In this document: in pieces, positions 12,401-24,168 of the stretch | How positions within the stretch are numbered: the first letter of the stretch is position 1 | Layout of the letters: each line of letters starts with the position of its first letter | Assembly (NCBI RefSeq): GCF_000002995.4 | Contig: NW_025062476.1 | Coordinates: forward strand, 5,011,001 to 5,075,000 | DNA length: 64,000 bases | Reading direction: 5' to 3' | Source of the DNA: Brugia malayi | Taxonomy: Eukaryota; Nematoda; Chromadorea; Rhabditida; Onchocercidae | Program-made: the position numbers and the translations under genes | Notes under the pieces: generated by a model | What the model was told of the DNA's origin: nothing | Databases searched by the model: none | The model's input: only the letters and a program-made list of their open reading frames with translations

Positions 12401-15400
12401 GATTACGAATGTCAAAATCTTCCTTATATGGGACAAAATTTGTTTCAGTCTTTCAAGTACAAACTTTCCAATTATTTTGCATACATATTTATATGAGTTT
12501 TTAGAAATTACTAAGTAATGTTTAATAAACATTTGATATAAAGCTAGAAATCTCTTAACTGCATCATTTATTCATAATGGAAGAGAAGTTATACTAAAGA
12601 TGCCTTTTTGAGATTGAATAACTAACAATGTTTGATATTGGTATTTGAAATTTATCAAACATAAATAATCTATGTTTGCTTATTATGTATATAATTTTAT
12701 AGGATCCAAGCTCGACTCAATCGCAACGATTGTTATTCGATGAGAATTTACCTACATTAACGGGTTTGCGTATTACAATTATCACTTGAATTTTAATTTC
12801 GAAAATTTTTATTTGAAATTTACAAATTAAACAGTGAAATGATATATATGTTAACATTATACTTTGCAAAATTATTTTCGATATTTCAAGATATTTCGAT
12901 ATTTCAAGAAAATAATTTATTTATGAAATCAATAATATATGAAAATAATTAAAAAAATAGCTATTAATGAAAATGATAAATCAAAGTAACTACAACAATG
13001 CAAATTTTTTTTTAGTATTTTCTTTTCAGGAGTAAATCAGTTAGTAATTTTATTATACAACTGATACTTTTCGTATAATTCGTTTCATGCTAACCTGAAC
13101 ACTCTTGATATTATTATTTTGTCTTGCCATATTTGTTATTATTATTAAATGACGTTAACATTATTATTCAGTATGCTAAGACGATAGTATAAATAAGATT
13201 TTTTGCTTTGATTTATCGATAAATTTTAAACATACAACTTTTTTTTTCGTTTAGAAATAACTTAAACCACAATTATTTATCTAAATTTTGTAGTCTTGGA
13301 AATTAATGTTCAAATCTTTTCAAATATTAATGTCAGTGTAAATTATGATTCATTTTTTTTTTTTCTTTTTTAATTCCAAAAGTTAATTTTCACTCTAATT
13401 TAAAATAATTAAAGTGATCTGTAACACTGTAAAATTTGGGAAGAGAAAGAATAAAAATAAAGCAAAAAGTTTATATTTCAGCTGTCAACTTAAATGTGAA
13501 TTCACATATGGAAGATATACGTAAACGTAAAGCTCTGAAGATGCGGAATATTACGGTTGGGAATCAACAATGTATGAATCTGATTAAAAGTCAACGAAAT
13601 GGAAACCACTTGAATGATGGAATTGGTGAAAGACAAAATAGAAATAAATTTAAATCTGAATGGAATTTAAAAAATCAAAGGAATGGATGTAAAAATTCGG
13701 ACGGAAATAACGGTAAATGGAAGGGCAATGTTCGAATCAATCAAAAAGATTATGGAATAAGGAATGGAAATGAACGTGAAATTAAATTGAATCGGAATGC
13801 TCACTGCTGTCAAAGAGATTATGAAGGATCAAGTGGAAGTATAAATGAAATCAAATGGAACAGAAATATGCTAATAGATCAAAATGATTATGAAAAATCG
13901 AGTGGAAATAGTAAAAGATATATCGCTAAAAGTTGGAAACAAAACGGAAAAGAAATTGAACTTAATACGGGTCAAAGTGATGATGATGATGAATTAGGTG
14001 GAAATGGAGCAATATATAACGGGAATACTCGTAAGGGTCAAAATGTTCAGGAAGAATCGGGTAGAAGTAGAATTCGAATCAAACAAAACGGAAGTAGCAG
14101 TCAAGGTGATATTGAAGAGCGGAATAGAAAGAGAGATAAAATTAAAAGGAATGGAAATTTAATAGATCAGAGTGATGGTGATGAATTGAATGAGAATGAA
14201 GAAGGTGAATGCAATGAAAGTGATCGAATAAATCAAAATGAAATTGAAGAAACGATTGGAAATGGAACTCAGCAGAATAGTGGAAATGGCGAAGAAGCAA
14301 ATAATGGCTTTCCGCGGAAGACAAAAACATTGGGACTTCTTTGCCGGAAGTTTGTTTTCGTCATTAATCTTCTCCAAAAATTTCAGTATTTTATCGAATG
14401 AAAACTTATTTAATGCTTCTAGAAAATATTTGCAAAATTTTTTTTTTCTTTTAACTTTTTTATAAAATTATAAACTTAATTTTTGTTTATTTTTTCTTTT
14501 TGGTTTGTTTATTTTACAAATTCTTCATTTGAATTTTTCTTTCTTTTCATAAATTAATTTCTTTAATTCATATATCATAGTTTAGTAAGAAAAAAGGAAT
14601 ATAATTTGAATTGAAGTTTTAAATTTAAATTTTGAGGAATTTGAAAATAATTTCATATTGATTGTGAATATTTATTTTCGATGGAATTCATTTCTCTTTT
14701 TTTTGAAACTTGAAAAGACTATAAATTTCTCTATCAATTTTTATCATTTTATTACAGAATGTTTACTTTTTAGATTCTTTCTGAAAGTACTTGAATATGT
14801 AGAATCTGGTGATGACAAAATCAATCTTGAAACAATCGCATGTTCTATGGGTATATTAAAAATTTGAGAAAATTAAAAAAAAAAAGTCAATCTGAAAAAA
14901 ATCTATAGAAAATTTGATATAATTGCTGATTATGTATTATTAATATGTGAAATTTATTATGAGTTGAAATATTAGAATGCATAATATTTTCTCTGTTTTT
15001 TCTATTGATAAATGTTAACTGACATAAAATACAAACTGTGTAAAATTTCCTGGTGGTTAGAACTTTTGTTTAATACTAAGATCATCTTAGATCCTCAATA
15101 GCTTAAATTGAAATAATTTAATTCCAGAAGTTGAGAAGCGTCGAATCTACGATGTCGTAAATGTTATGGAAGCTTTAGGAGCTATGGAAAAATCACACAA
15201 AAGTTTCTATACTTGGAAGGGTCTAGATAATTTGCCATCTACTCTACATACCCTCAAGGTATATCTGATTTTTTTTTTTTTTTTTTTGTTTCGAGCAACA
15301 AATAATTTTCAAGAAAGTTAATTCGAAAATGATTATTCTAGAGAAATAAAAAAAAATAAATAGTATAATGAATAATAGAAATTAAAATTTGTCTTATTGG

Positions 15401-18400
15401 AAATCAGTTGATTTGCTCCGTTTTCTTTTTTTTCCAGTATTGCTTTTAAAATTATGTACAATGTTAAATTTCAAAAGTTTTTTCATTTTCATTTTATTTT
15501 TAGCAAATTATAAATATTCGTAATATTTGAATTTTTATTTTAGATGGAGGCAAATAAAGAAGGTATATACGAAAAAGTTTTAATGACACAGCATATAATG
15601 ACACGATTCATGGAAATACCGAATAGGAATGGAAATATCAGTGGTAACTAATATTGGTCATTTTTTTTTTTTTTTTTATTTAGGATAATTTTTAAATTAT
15701 TTCATTGTTGAATTATTTAAGCATCTGTCAGTGATGCTGGACCATCGCATACATCTGATGACAATAGCTTTGCCATTGAAGAACAGACAAATTCATTAGA
15801 AAATAATGATAGCGCAAATGTCTTATCGAGACAACCTGGTTCAAAAAAAAAGGAAAATAAACGCCAACGTGGATTAAACTCGCTAACATATTTATGCAGA
15901 TATTTTTTCAAGATTTTAATTGTTGGATTGGTTGGTTTTATTATTATTGTTATTGTTATTCTTGTTATTGTTGAAAGTAAACTGTCCCAACTTTCAATTA
16001 CCAAAGTGCTCTTATAACTCCTAAAAAATTTGAAGGTAAACAGAATGATACTTAATGAAATTAAATAGACTAGATGCTATGATTATTATTTAAAAAGTTA
16101 TTCTTTCAATTTCCTTTATTTATTCAACATTATCATATTCATGAATTTATTAACATTTTTCAAACGTTTATAGGACTATCAATCTGATTATAAGGTAAGT
16201 TTGGACGTTGCAAGTACCATACTAATTAAGGATCCCGAAATTGATGGTTGCAAGCCACCGGATCGTAGTAAGTTTTTCTTAGAAATTTACTTTCCTTGAG
16301 ATTTTTTTTCCAAAACTTGTGATAATAGAATAAGACAGCCCTAGAAAAACATAATGAACTTTAAAAAATTTTTGAATTAGGTTTCAGAAATAGCTGGAAA
16401 TTGTTCGTTATGTAAATTTAAAAAGGTTCATTGAATTTGTCTAATCTGCAGTTATTTAAATTCGAATTAATTTAATATTAGGTCGATGCCGGCGAATCTA
16501 CGATGTTGCAAATGTTCTGATTTCATTGCGATTAATTGAACGCAGAATGTTTACTTTTGGAACGAAGAAAATTCCACTCTTCGTCTATTGTGGCCCCAAA
16601 ATTATTGGTAAAAACATTATTAAAATTTGTTAATCCATACATTTTCTTTAATAAACTAACAATTCGTCGTAATTATTTCGCTGTTGATTGAAACGTTTTT
16701 AAAATATTTTTAGAAAATGGTAAATTCGACTTCTTTCATCATATTCGGTTCAATAAGTTGTCGGTAAAACTGAAAAATTCAGAAGAAAAGAAAGCATATG
16801 AAGTGGAAGAAGGAAATTTGGAAATATTCTTTCTTAAACAGTAATTAATTGCTTTTCCCTCATTTTTTAAACTATTTAAAACTGTGAAAATTTTTTTTTT
16901 TAAAGAACTATTTTTTAAAACTATTTAATCATTTTTCAAACTTATTTCTTATTATTTCTGCTAATTTCTCTTTAAAAGTCTTGATTTGATAAAAATAATA
17001 GTAATAGAATAAAGTGAAAAATACATATTATTCAACACATTGAAAGTAAAAATAACTTAATAACTTATAAATATGTAAGTAATATTTTGCAATGCTAAAA
17101 TGTCTTTTTTTCTTAAATTTAGAAAGCAAAAAAAGATGAAAATTGAATCATCCGATAATGTTATCGAGCCAGCAGAGAAGCGAAGTAGAATTGAAGAAAC
17201 AGATTCGATTCAGGAAAACACAGATCTTAATAAAGAAAATGTTCCAACCGTTTTAATTAATCAAGTTATTCCATCATCAAATCCCACTACTTCAATGCCA
17301 ATTATACGTCCTCAACCGCAGGTATAATAATTTTCGAGTTATTTTAAAATTTTAATTTATATTAGATTCAGATTTCTTTTTTGTTTTTGTCATTATATCA
17401 TGTTTAGCTACAGCATTTTACCTTATGTTGATGCAATGTCAATGTCACAGATTTTCAGTTATTTTTTGGACTTTGACCTTTGAAGTTAAATAATAGTAAT
17501 AATGCAATTGTGTTGAATAATATGGAATTTTTCCTTTGTCATACTGTGCGATAATAATATTTGAGTCATTGGAGTGATTTTTTTTTTGCATCCATTGATA
17601 TGTTTTTAAATTTAATTTAATTAATTCATTAATTCTTATATAAGCAAAATTTGGGAGTTAAACTTTTCTGTTTTTTTTTTTCAGAAAATTACTGATTTAA
17701 CATCATTTCCTGCTCCTCAAACATTCTCACCTTTCAATGATTTACAATCATTTGTCCAACAGTCAACTCTTAATCAATTTATGCCAATGCCAATTCGTTC
17801 ACAACAATTTCTATCATTCGATCCAACTATGATCCTTTCAAGCAATGCTGATATGTCTCATAATGTTAACTCATCACAATTTCCCATGCAACAAAATCAT
17901 TTCAATTATTTATCAATTGCTTATCCGTTCTCATCAATGGCATTTTTCCAACAACCATGTGGTCCAACAATTAATGCTGCAACTACAAGTTATGCTGCTT
18001 ATAATAACAATCCTTTTCTAACCAATTCGAGAAATACGTTAAGATCATCGACGTTTAATATCGATTCAATATTGGGTAATAGAGAAATTCACACAGGTAA
18101 TTGAGATTAAATTTATTTATCAATGAATCATTTCTAAATCAAATTTCAATTCTATAAATAGTTCAACTTTTTCTTCAAACTTAATTTAATATCAAAAAAT
18201 GAAATTGCATTTTGGAATTATCCCATATATATATATATATTACAATTTGTAATTTGCAACTATCTACAGTTTTTTTTTTTATTTCCATATAAATTTTAAT
18301 AGATAATGAAATGAAACATCCTACTTCTACCAGTCAACCTATTATTAATCAATATGATCAACATTCATTACTTCATCAATGCTCGTAAGTTTTTTAACAA

Positions 18401-18556
18401 TTTTATTCCTTTATTTATTTCTTTTTTATGATGAAAAGATTTTATAGCAGAGAAAAAAAGAATTTTTATTATTTACACATAAATTTAGCTTATTTCAGAG
18501 ATTTCTTATTCAACTACTCTTCAATATTTGACCCAAATAAAAAGCAGCCTGACTAA
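401..18556 (+). CDS. efl-3: Atypical E2F transcription factor (E2F7/8 family), 5' end beyond window
   Basis: Nuclear repressor of E2F-driven cell-cycle genes; the family binds TTTSSCGC sites with two DNA-binding domains and no DP partner. Phase-consistent exons: 401-446, 1023-1183, 1324-1473, 11602-11675, 11917-11980, 12377-12456, 12703-12763, 13482-14349, 14774-14850, 15128-15258, 15544-15643, 15722-15921 (or 15930), 16174-16267, 16482-16607, 16714-16840, 17123-17321, 17685-18096, 18303-18384, 18499-18556, giving about 1035 codons. The first domain contains LGLLCRKF and EKRRIYDVVNVMEALGAM; the second contains RCRRIYDVANVL. Both carry the E2F hallmark RRIYD. The N-terminal part is Ser/Thr-rich, the 868-nt exon is Asn-rich, and the C-terminal part is Gln/Asn/Ser/Phe-rich. 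No DP dimerisation, marked-box or pocket-binding region is visible, as expected for atypical E2Fs. Family and domains are secure; exon 401-446 and the donor near 15921 are less so. The true start is probably left of the window. Confidence 0.85.
6082..6452. repeat. 53-bp minisatellite, 7 units
   Basis: Seven near-identical 53-bp units, each opening with AAAAGTATACTTATC and closing with TTACTATCCATTA. The only variation I see is C or T just before the next unit (T at the first and sixth junctions). Because 53 is not a multiple of three and the unit lacks stops in all plus frames, long hydrophobic reading frames run through it; they are not genes. Confidence 0.95.
6584..6597. promoter_or_regulatory. 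E2F-type site in intron
   Basis: TTTCGGGCGCCAAA contains GGCGCCAAA at 6589-6597, the reverse complement of TTTGGCGCC, which fits the E2F consensus TTTSSCGC. It sits in a slightly GC-richer patch inside the long E2F7/8 intron. Binding is inferred. Confidence 0.4.
7518..7601. promoter_or_regulatory. Candidate E2F-regulated promoter or enhancer: CRE-like, CCAAT and two E2F sites
   Basis: Within 84 bp there are TGACGCAA (7518-7525, ATF/C-EBP-like), CCAAT (7529-7533), TTCGCGCCAAA (7571-7581; reverse complement TTTGGCGCGAA) and TTTCCCGC (7594-7601). The last two both match the E2F consensus. CCAAT plus E2F sites is a common arrangement in cell-cycle promoters. Location inside the E2F7/8 intron suggests an internal promoter or autoregulatory enhancer; this is inference from motifs only. 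Confidence 0.45.
7978..8150. repeat. Purine-rich tract followed by pyrimidine-rich tract
   Basis: About 115 bp of mostly G/A (GAGAGAGAGAGGGAGGG and similar) is followed at 8105-8150 by a C/T-rich run (CTCTCTCATTCCTTCCC). The two could pair imperfectly as a hairpin. The region lies between the candidate E2F sites at 7.6 kb and 8.18 kb. Confidence 0.7.
8175..8183. promoter_or_regulatory. E2F-type site in intron
   Basis: GGCGCGAAA is the reverse complement of TTTCGCGCC, a textbook E2F site. It is followed by the GC-richer sequence ATGGGGTACCCATGCGCA, which contains the palindrome ATGGGGTACCCAT (imperfect at its centre). Function is inferred. Confidence 0.4.
9720..10000. other. G-rich intronic island with duplicated GGGTAGG motif
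   Basis: About 280 bp of unusually G-rich sequence. GATGGGTAGGATAGGTAAC at about 9767 is repeated imperfectly at about 9789 as GGTGGGTAGGGTAGGTAAT. GCGGGCAGCGCGGCGGGGG follows at about 9847, then a GAAGG run. Minus-strand open frames here are by-products of the base composition. It could be regulatory or an unannotated promoter; nothing identifies it further. Confidence 0.4.
10385..10590. other. Intronic patch with internal duplications
   Basis: ACTAGGCTCATTTTTTTGAC at about 10390 recurs as ACTAGCCTCATCTTTTTGAT at about 10430. At 10558-10586 the run ACCGGACATGCCGGACAT is followed by ACCGGT, giving three CCGG cores in under 30 bp of an otherwise AT-rich intron. It may be a decayed mobile-element fragment; no coding signal. 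Confidence 0.35.
10734..10872. repeat. 26-bp minisatellite, about 5.3 units
   Basis: Units of 26 bp contain TCGAGTACTTAAGG or TCGAGTGCTTAAGG, with the two versions alternating, then TAAATTACCTGA. Every unit carries AGGTAAATTACCT or a one-base variant, a perfect odd palindrome (AGGTAA inverted around one base). Confidence 0.92.
11346..11370. repeat. (CT)n microsatellite
   Basis: Uninterrupted CT dinucleotide run upstream of the exon at 11602. Confidence 0.95.
13640..14311 (+). repeat. Asn-rich degenerate protein repeat inside the E2F exon
   Basis: Within exon 13482-14349, blocks of roughly 22-26 residues repeat a pattern of basic/Asn core (NRN, NGN), then Q-x-DYE, then SSGN or similar. Examples are RINQKDYG, CCQRDYEGSSGS, LIDQNDYEKSSGN, SSSQGDIEE and LIDQSDGDE. 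The region is rich in Asn, Lys, Glu and Gly and ends just before PRKTKTLGLLC, the start of the first DNA-binding domain. It is probably disordered. I recall no counterpart of this length in vertebrate E2F7/8. Confidence 0.75.
14312..15258 (+). other. First E2F DNA-binding domain (three exons)
   Basis: Exons 13482-14349 (end), 14774-14850 and 15128-15258 join in phase to give PRKTKTLGLLCRKF, FLKVLEYVESGDDKINLE, TIACSMEVEKRRIYDVVNV and MEALGAMEKSHKSFYTWKG. This is the winged-helix order of E2F domain 1: basic start, LGLLC helix, acidic loop, RRIYD recognition helix and a W-x-G end. Confidence 0.9.
15850..16607 (+). other. Second E2F DNA-binding domain (three exons)
   Basis: Exons 15722-15921 (or 15930), 16174-16267 and 16482-16607 give RGLNSLTYLCRYFFKIL, then YKVSLDVASTILIKDPEID, then RCRRIYDVANVLISLRLIER and a VYCGP end. 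The YDVANVL recognition helix is strongly E2F-like. The donor of the first exon could be 15922 or 15931, differing by three residues in a loop. Confidence 0.85.
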
Positions 18557-21500
18557 TCCATTAGTAAGTTTTAACATATCAAATTAAAAGAAAAAAAAAC
18601 CAACCTAAAGCAGACAAGTTTTCAGTTTCTCAATTACCATCGTCTATTCCATTACAAAATACTAGTAAATGTATCTATCATGCCTTCCACTCACACAATT
18701 TGATATGTTTACATTTGTCAATTTTCAGATTATTACAGTAATTCTTTTTCAGCATATGATTGATTGGAAATAACAGTGATAACAATCTAACGGTGTGGTA
18801 ATTTCGTATAAAATTTCATTCAAACAGTATTGATATGATGCAATCTTTAAAATTTCTACTCGATGATATAGCTAATTCTAAATGAAGTATTAATTATTGT
18901 TTGTTTGCTATTCATATATATATATATATGTTTATTTATTTGTTTATGTGATTCTTTATTTTGTTGTTCTCGTTTATAGGTTTGTTAATCTTTTGTTTCT
19001 TTTCTTGATTTACTTTGCCATATCTTATTTTTTTGAAGAATATTGTTTTTTTTTTTTTTTTTTACAGTTATATTTAAATTAGATTTTCAGTTCATTATAT
19101 GATTATATTAATTAATGCATTAATAACGGGATGTACTTATTTATATTATTTGGTAATTTTAGTAACGGTGAAGTTTATATTAGTGGTTTGTTCAAAGCTA
19201 TTTTTATATGTATGTATTCATTTATTTTCGATTAAAATAAAATCTTTCATCTATTGTCTCCTCAATCATTTCCACAGATTATTTTCAATTTAATTATTTC
19301 TCTATTTCTAATAATTACGCTTCCTATTTGTCGAAATTAGTTAATTAGAAATTTAATAGTTTTGTCTTTTTGAAGAAAAAATTGTAGTTTATTTATTTAT
19401 TTTTTTTTAACCATAAATTTTATTTATTGCCCCGTTTAGCTCTTGTTATATTCTCTTAACTTTGTATTTTCGAAAAAGTATAGATTTTTTTGGAAGTTTA
19501 CATTGTTTTGTCCCAATGTACTATTTATTTCTTTTACGCGCACTTGCTTAAAGTTGAATGATTTTAATCCTCTATTTTTAAAAATTTTATTTTTAGCTTT
19601 TTTATATTCATCAAAATCTTCAATGTAGAATTTCCTCTTTTTTTGAAAAAAAACTTACTGTCATTATTTCTCACATATATGAATTCAACTTTATCTCATT
19701 GTTTACTGCATTGGAGTGATCCTCTACATCACTTACTTGTAGTCTTTCATTTCTTTATTTTAATTGTTGATAAATTTGAAATAATTTTTGGAGAGGACAA
19801 TCATCCAGATTATATATCTAATATCTAATGTATATATCTAATATTGCTAATACTTTCTCTAATTAATTATTTTGATAAATATAATATTAAATACTGCCTT
19901 AACATACTAGCATATTTTTTAAAAAAGAAAACGTTTGTTTGATGATTAATTGAGAAATTTAAAAAAATTTTTGCGAGAGAAATAGTTATTGGGATTGGTA
20001 AAATTACCTGAATGGAACATTGTGATCAATTCAACTAGAATTATTCTTTAACCAAGTTTCCAAATAATTATGATTTTAGGTAGGAAATGTTGTCTTTTTA
20101 AGGGAATTAAAATACGAAATGAGAATTTTAAAACCAAATGAAACGAGAGTAAGTATGGAAAAAAACGGAAATTGTGTCGGAATTAAATCAAATCTGAAAT
20201 GTAATAAATTTAATGAATGCATAAACAAATTTATATGAAAACAATATAGTACAAGGAACTGGTGAAGAGAAAATTTAAAAAAGTCGAGGAATTTAAAAAT
20301 CAATAAGTTATTAATAATTTAGAGGTTCAAAATGAAATAAAATAACTCAAACAAAAGTAAAATAAGCTTATGCTTTTTCAAATAAAAATAATTCAACATC
20401 CAATAAAAATTTTGAACTCTTTTTTTTCCTCTGCTTTTCCTTCCCTCCGTCTCTCTCCTCTTCCTCCTCCCACTTTTTCGTCGTTTAATATTATAAAAAT
20501 AAAATAAAAAGTAAAAATAAAAATAACACAAGCCCATAGCTTTACTTGTTTTCATCACTCAGCGTTCAATCAATTGTCTTATAAGTGATTGATGATAAAA
20601 CAGTTAAAAAAACCAAAATGAGTTGAACTACAATTAAATTATCAAAGTATTAGAAAAATTCAGCTTTATTTTATGCATTAGTCTAGGTAAATTTTCTTTG
20701 AATTACTTTCTGTTAAATTAAGAAGTAAAAATTTTTTTCGCATTATTTTAATTTAGCTAAGCCATAAATTAATGATCTGAATAAAATAACTTCTATTCTT
20801 TAAAATTTGCAGTAGAATTAATTAGCAGTGTTACGATAAATTAAATCTGTGATTAAATTTGTATTGAATTTATCAATCAGTTGAATTATTTATAAAAATG
20901 GTAGCGAAACTGTTAAAATTTGCTCAATTCATTGATTTAAAAATTATTTAAAAAAATATTTGAAAAATATACAAGCACTTAAAAATAAATGTATTTATAT
21001 TTTCGTGAGTCTTCGAAGAACTTTTTTCTTTCTTTGCGCTAATATCGAATCACTGAACAGTTCAAATATACCATAATTAAAAACTAAAAGTGAATAATAA
21101 AAGGGAAAAAAGAAGTAATAAGTAAGTCTTATGCAGGTAAATAGCTAATAAGAAATCCATGAAATTGATTCCGATAATATTAAAGAAATCTGAAATAGCA
21201 AAAGAAGAAATTCGAATAACAATAGCACTGCAAGCATAAAATTTAACATGTTGTATATTTAATTTTGATTTCAAAAACTAATGTATTCAATATATGCGAC
21301 ATTTTAAAGAAATATTTTTAAAAAAATATTAAACAAAATGAAATTCAAATAAATATTTTGGCAAAAGCATTAAATTATAACATTCGTATATTTAATATAC
21401 ATTTCTTTTTTTTTTTTTTTTTTTCAAATAATTCATTAGATTTTAACTATTAAGATAAATAATAAAAATCCGTTGATAATTACTTTCTAAAATAATGTAC

Positions 21501-21734
21501 CAAGCAAGTAATAAACAAACGAAATAAACTACACTAATTAAATATGAGCAATTTTAAAATTGTAATAATCAATAATAAACATAAATTGGTAATTAAAATT
21601 AAAAGATAAGAAAAATGTTTTCAAGTATATACAAAATGAGTTTCACATATATGCTAATCAAAGATTCAACAAATTTTATTACCATCATTGATAACATCAA
21701 TTAATAATGTAAAAGCAAATTTAGATTTTCTTCC
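18557..21734. other. Intergenic, no gene seen
   Basis: Downstream of the E2F stop codon the sequence is T-rich, then A-rich. Open frames here (for example near 18.9-19.8 kb and 20.1-21.3 kb) are built of Phe, Leu, Ile, Tyr and Lys codons and lack splice or family support. A C/T-rich run lies at about 20419-20475. The first part probably holds the E2F 3' UTR. Confidence 0.6.
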
Positions 21735-22169
21735 TTACTGCCCTGTTTCCTTATGAAACAAAGGTTTCCTTCCTTGATGGTTCAGATCGTTGAATTCTCT
21801 GTCCTCAATACAGGTAGAATCTCGAATCCGTACTGGTTCCGTTCTGTGTACGTGTACTGTGGAAGTCTTCGTGAAATACTTTATTATTCAAAACCTCAAA
21901 CTTGGATAATTAAACTACAGATTAACATTAAAAATTATACAACATTACAATAATGAATTGATATAAAACACAAATGTAACTTAATTATAAAACATTTAAA
22001 CATATAAGCAAGCTAGACACCTCGCAACCGAGCCATACCAAACAAGGAACTATAATGAATAGCTTTGTAAGGAAGAAAATTGGGAGGGATTTTATGGATG
22101 TTAAGGTTACAAAGTGGATTAAAATCACTTAAAACAGTAGCCTTTGTTCATTAGGTTACAGCTTTGCCA
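21735..22169 (-). repeat. LTR-like terminal segment of the BEL/Pao element
   Basis: It follows the pol stop codon on the minus strand, opens near TGTAACCTAATG and carries AATAAA (21880-21885, minus) as a plausible U3/R poly(A) signal. Its first 180 bp or so (about 21985-22169) match the outer part of both arms of the inverted repeat at 23700-25089, with insertions and mismatches. Confidence 0.5.
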
Positions 22170-22223
22170 TTCTGGCGATACTCCCGACTCGAGAAGTAGT
22201 AAACAAAATGACTGAACTTGTTA

Positions 22224-22653
22224 TCAGTCTGCTCTTAGCTCTTTGGCATTGTTTTCGAATCGAGAACGGATGGATAATTCTTCATCTTCGTCATCTTCTA
22301 GTTCGATATTCGGGTCCACGACTTGGTACTGTTTGTTTTGACTGATGCTCAGCTCTAAGGGGTAGAGGTGGTTCAATAGTCTCTCCCAAATGTGTCCATT
22401 GGACATTTTAAGTTGTGCCGCTCGGATATTACTGGCTTATGCTATTAACTTGGTGATGTGTGCCAAAGGCCAGCATTCTCTGGGTATTGCTCCTGTGCGC
22501 ATCAAGACAATCTTTCCCACTTTTGGAATGCGTCTAGTCTGCGCGTGTGGTCCTTTATGTTCTCTTTGTTTGCGTAGTGTTTGAAGGTATTGCGTTTGCC
22601 ACGTTTACCACCAGAATCTATCTGCTATTGTTGCACCTCCCTTCCAATAGTTC
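22224..22653 (-). pseudogene. BEL/Pao pol C-terminal fragment (DUF5641-like, after integrase)
   Basis: The minus-strand frame begins LNYWKGGATIADRFW and continues with YLQTLRKQREHKG, PKVGKIVLMRTG, WPLAHITKLIA and HIWERLLNHLYPLEL, ending in an acidic tail. This is the region that follows integrase at the end of BEL/Pao polyproteins. In-frame stops lie at 22605-22607 and 22437-22439. It abuts gag directly, so thousands of bases of internal sequence have been lost. Confidence 0.75.
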
Positions 22654-22655
22654 AA

Positions 22656-23690
22656 CAGGTAATCTCGATTATGCGAATCTGTTGACGGTTCTTTTCGTTG
22701 AATAGGTAGTGGAGATACTGCGTATCCTTTTGAGCTGAGAAAATCCATAGGTCGTAATGGCTGCATACAGTCAAAGGACGACAATTCATTATTGTTTGAT
22801 TTGCTGGTGTGTTCCTCGTAACTTTTTTACCCATGTTGTTTGTAGGTGAGCATAATGCTGGATGGTGTCTTCGCTTGCATTTGAAACATTGTGAAGCTTT
22901 GCAATCTTTTGATCTATGTCCTTCTTTCAAGCACAGAAAACATAATTTTAGTTCTACCACTCGTTTGGAGAGTTGATCAGGCGTAGAAAATTTTCGACAT
23001 TCATGAGTACGATGTAGGTTTGTGCAGAGCGAACACATTCTGTTCGTTCTAGATGGATGCGTTAAGGTTCCCTTATTTTTTCTTGTCGGGGGATTATGTT
23101 TCGTATTGATGTCAGTTTTAACATATCAATTTTGTCCCAATACGGACTGTATGGTTCTTTTGAGGCATAGCCTAATATATTTGCCACATTTTCTTCAGCA
23201 ATAACAAAGGTTGCTAAGCGGTCTCTTAAGATGGGTACTGTCCATTCTGATTTCTCGTATTCTATTTTATCCAATATGGACATTGGAAGCTTTTGTTTTA
23301 TGAGATAGATTGTAAGGGTTGAATTAACATCTTCCTCTTGGAATCGAAGTAATTCTATTATCCGATCAATAGCTTCTATAGTAGTTCGTAGATTACCTTC
23401 TTTCGCCCTAGGTAATCTTTCCAGTTGTCTATATAAGGCTTGGTTGATTGCTGCTGGCCATTCGTATCGCTTTTTTAGTGCTGCGATAACTACTTCATAA
23501 TTTTGGGTGCGTAGCGCATAGGGTTCCATGACTGAGGCTGCTGCTCTCATAAGACAGCCCCGAAGGTACGTTAGTTTATTTAGCGGAGGGATTGGTTGAT
23601 CATGTAGGGCGGTTCGGAACCAATCCCAGAATACTGGCCATGCAGGATGTTATCAAAAGTCTTCATTTCTATTTTTGGAAGTTGCATTTG
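22656..23690 (-). pseudogene. BEL/Pao gag fragment with zinc knuckles
   Basis: Minus-strand frames give LPKIEMKTFDN near 23670, a helical capsid-like part (23550-23062, for example YEWPAAINQALYRQLERLP) and then cysteine motifs. CFLCLKEGHRSKDC is a CX2CX4HX4C knuckle; it is followed by CFKCKRRHHPALC and preceded by CSLCTNLHRTHEC. This is the usual Pao gag layout. A stop lies upstream of the capsid-like part and a frameshift at about 23050 separates capsid from knuckles, so it cannot make intact Gag. Confidence 0.8.
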
Positions 23691-23699
23691 GCTAACAAG

Positions 23700-24168
23700 T
23701 GGCGAAGCTATAACCTAATGAACAAAGGCTACTGTTTTAAGTGATTTTAATCCACTTTGTAACTGTAACCCAATTTCCTTCCTTACAAAGCCATTCATTA
23801 TAGTTCGTTGTTTAGTATGGCTCGGTTGCGAGGTATCTAGCTTGCTTATATCTTTAAATTGTTTTGTGCAGTATGCCATGGTGTGCAGAAATCCGACCTG
23901 TTCTATCAAGATTGCGATGGTGCGATGCGTCTAGTGACGTGGACGAGGTACTGAGCGACTTAGAAAAGATTTTTGTACTGTCTGAGGCCTGGTGATGGTC
24001 GAAGATTGATTTACTTTCGGCACGGGTGTGGTGCGCCTGGCGGAAGCGCAAACCCGGTTTAACCCTTGGAAGGACGCTTTCAAGAAGGTTGTTTGGAAAT
24101 CAGACAGTGCGTTGGGGAACTCGATGTTGAAGAGATCCAGGAATGCTGCAGTTGACATCTCAAGTGCA
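23700..24168 (-). repeat. Inverted repeat, left arm (469 bp)
   Basis: The reverse complement of this arm matches 24621-25089 with only about ten mismatches by eye and equal length. Its outer end (TGGCGAAGCTATAACC) is shared with the LTR-like segment at 22169. It lies immediately upstream of gag on the minus strand. Confidence 0.9.

Noticed and set aside
14142..14377. Minus-strand frames opposite the E2F Asn-rich exon
   Set aside because: Shadows of the plus-strand exon, which is confirmed by splice phase and the E2F domain.
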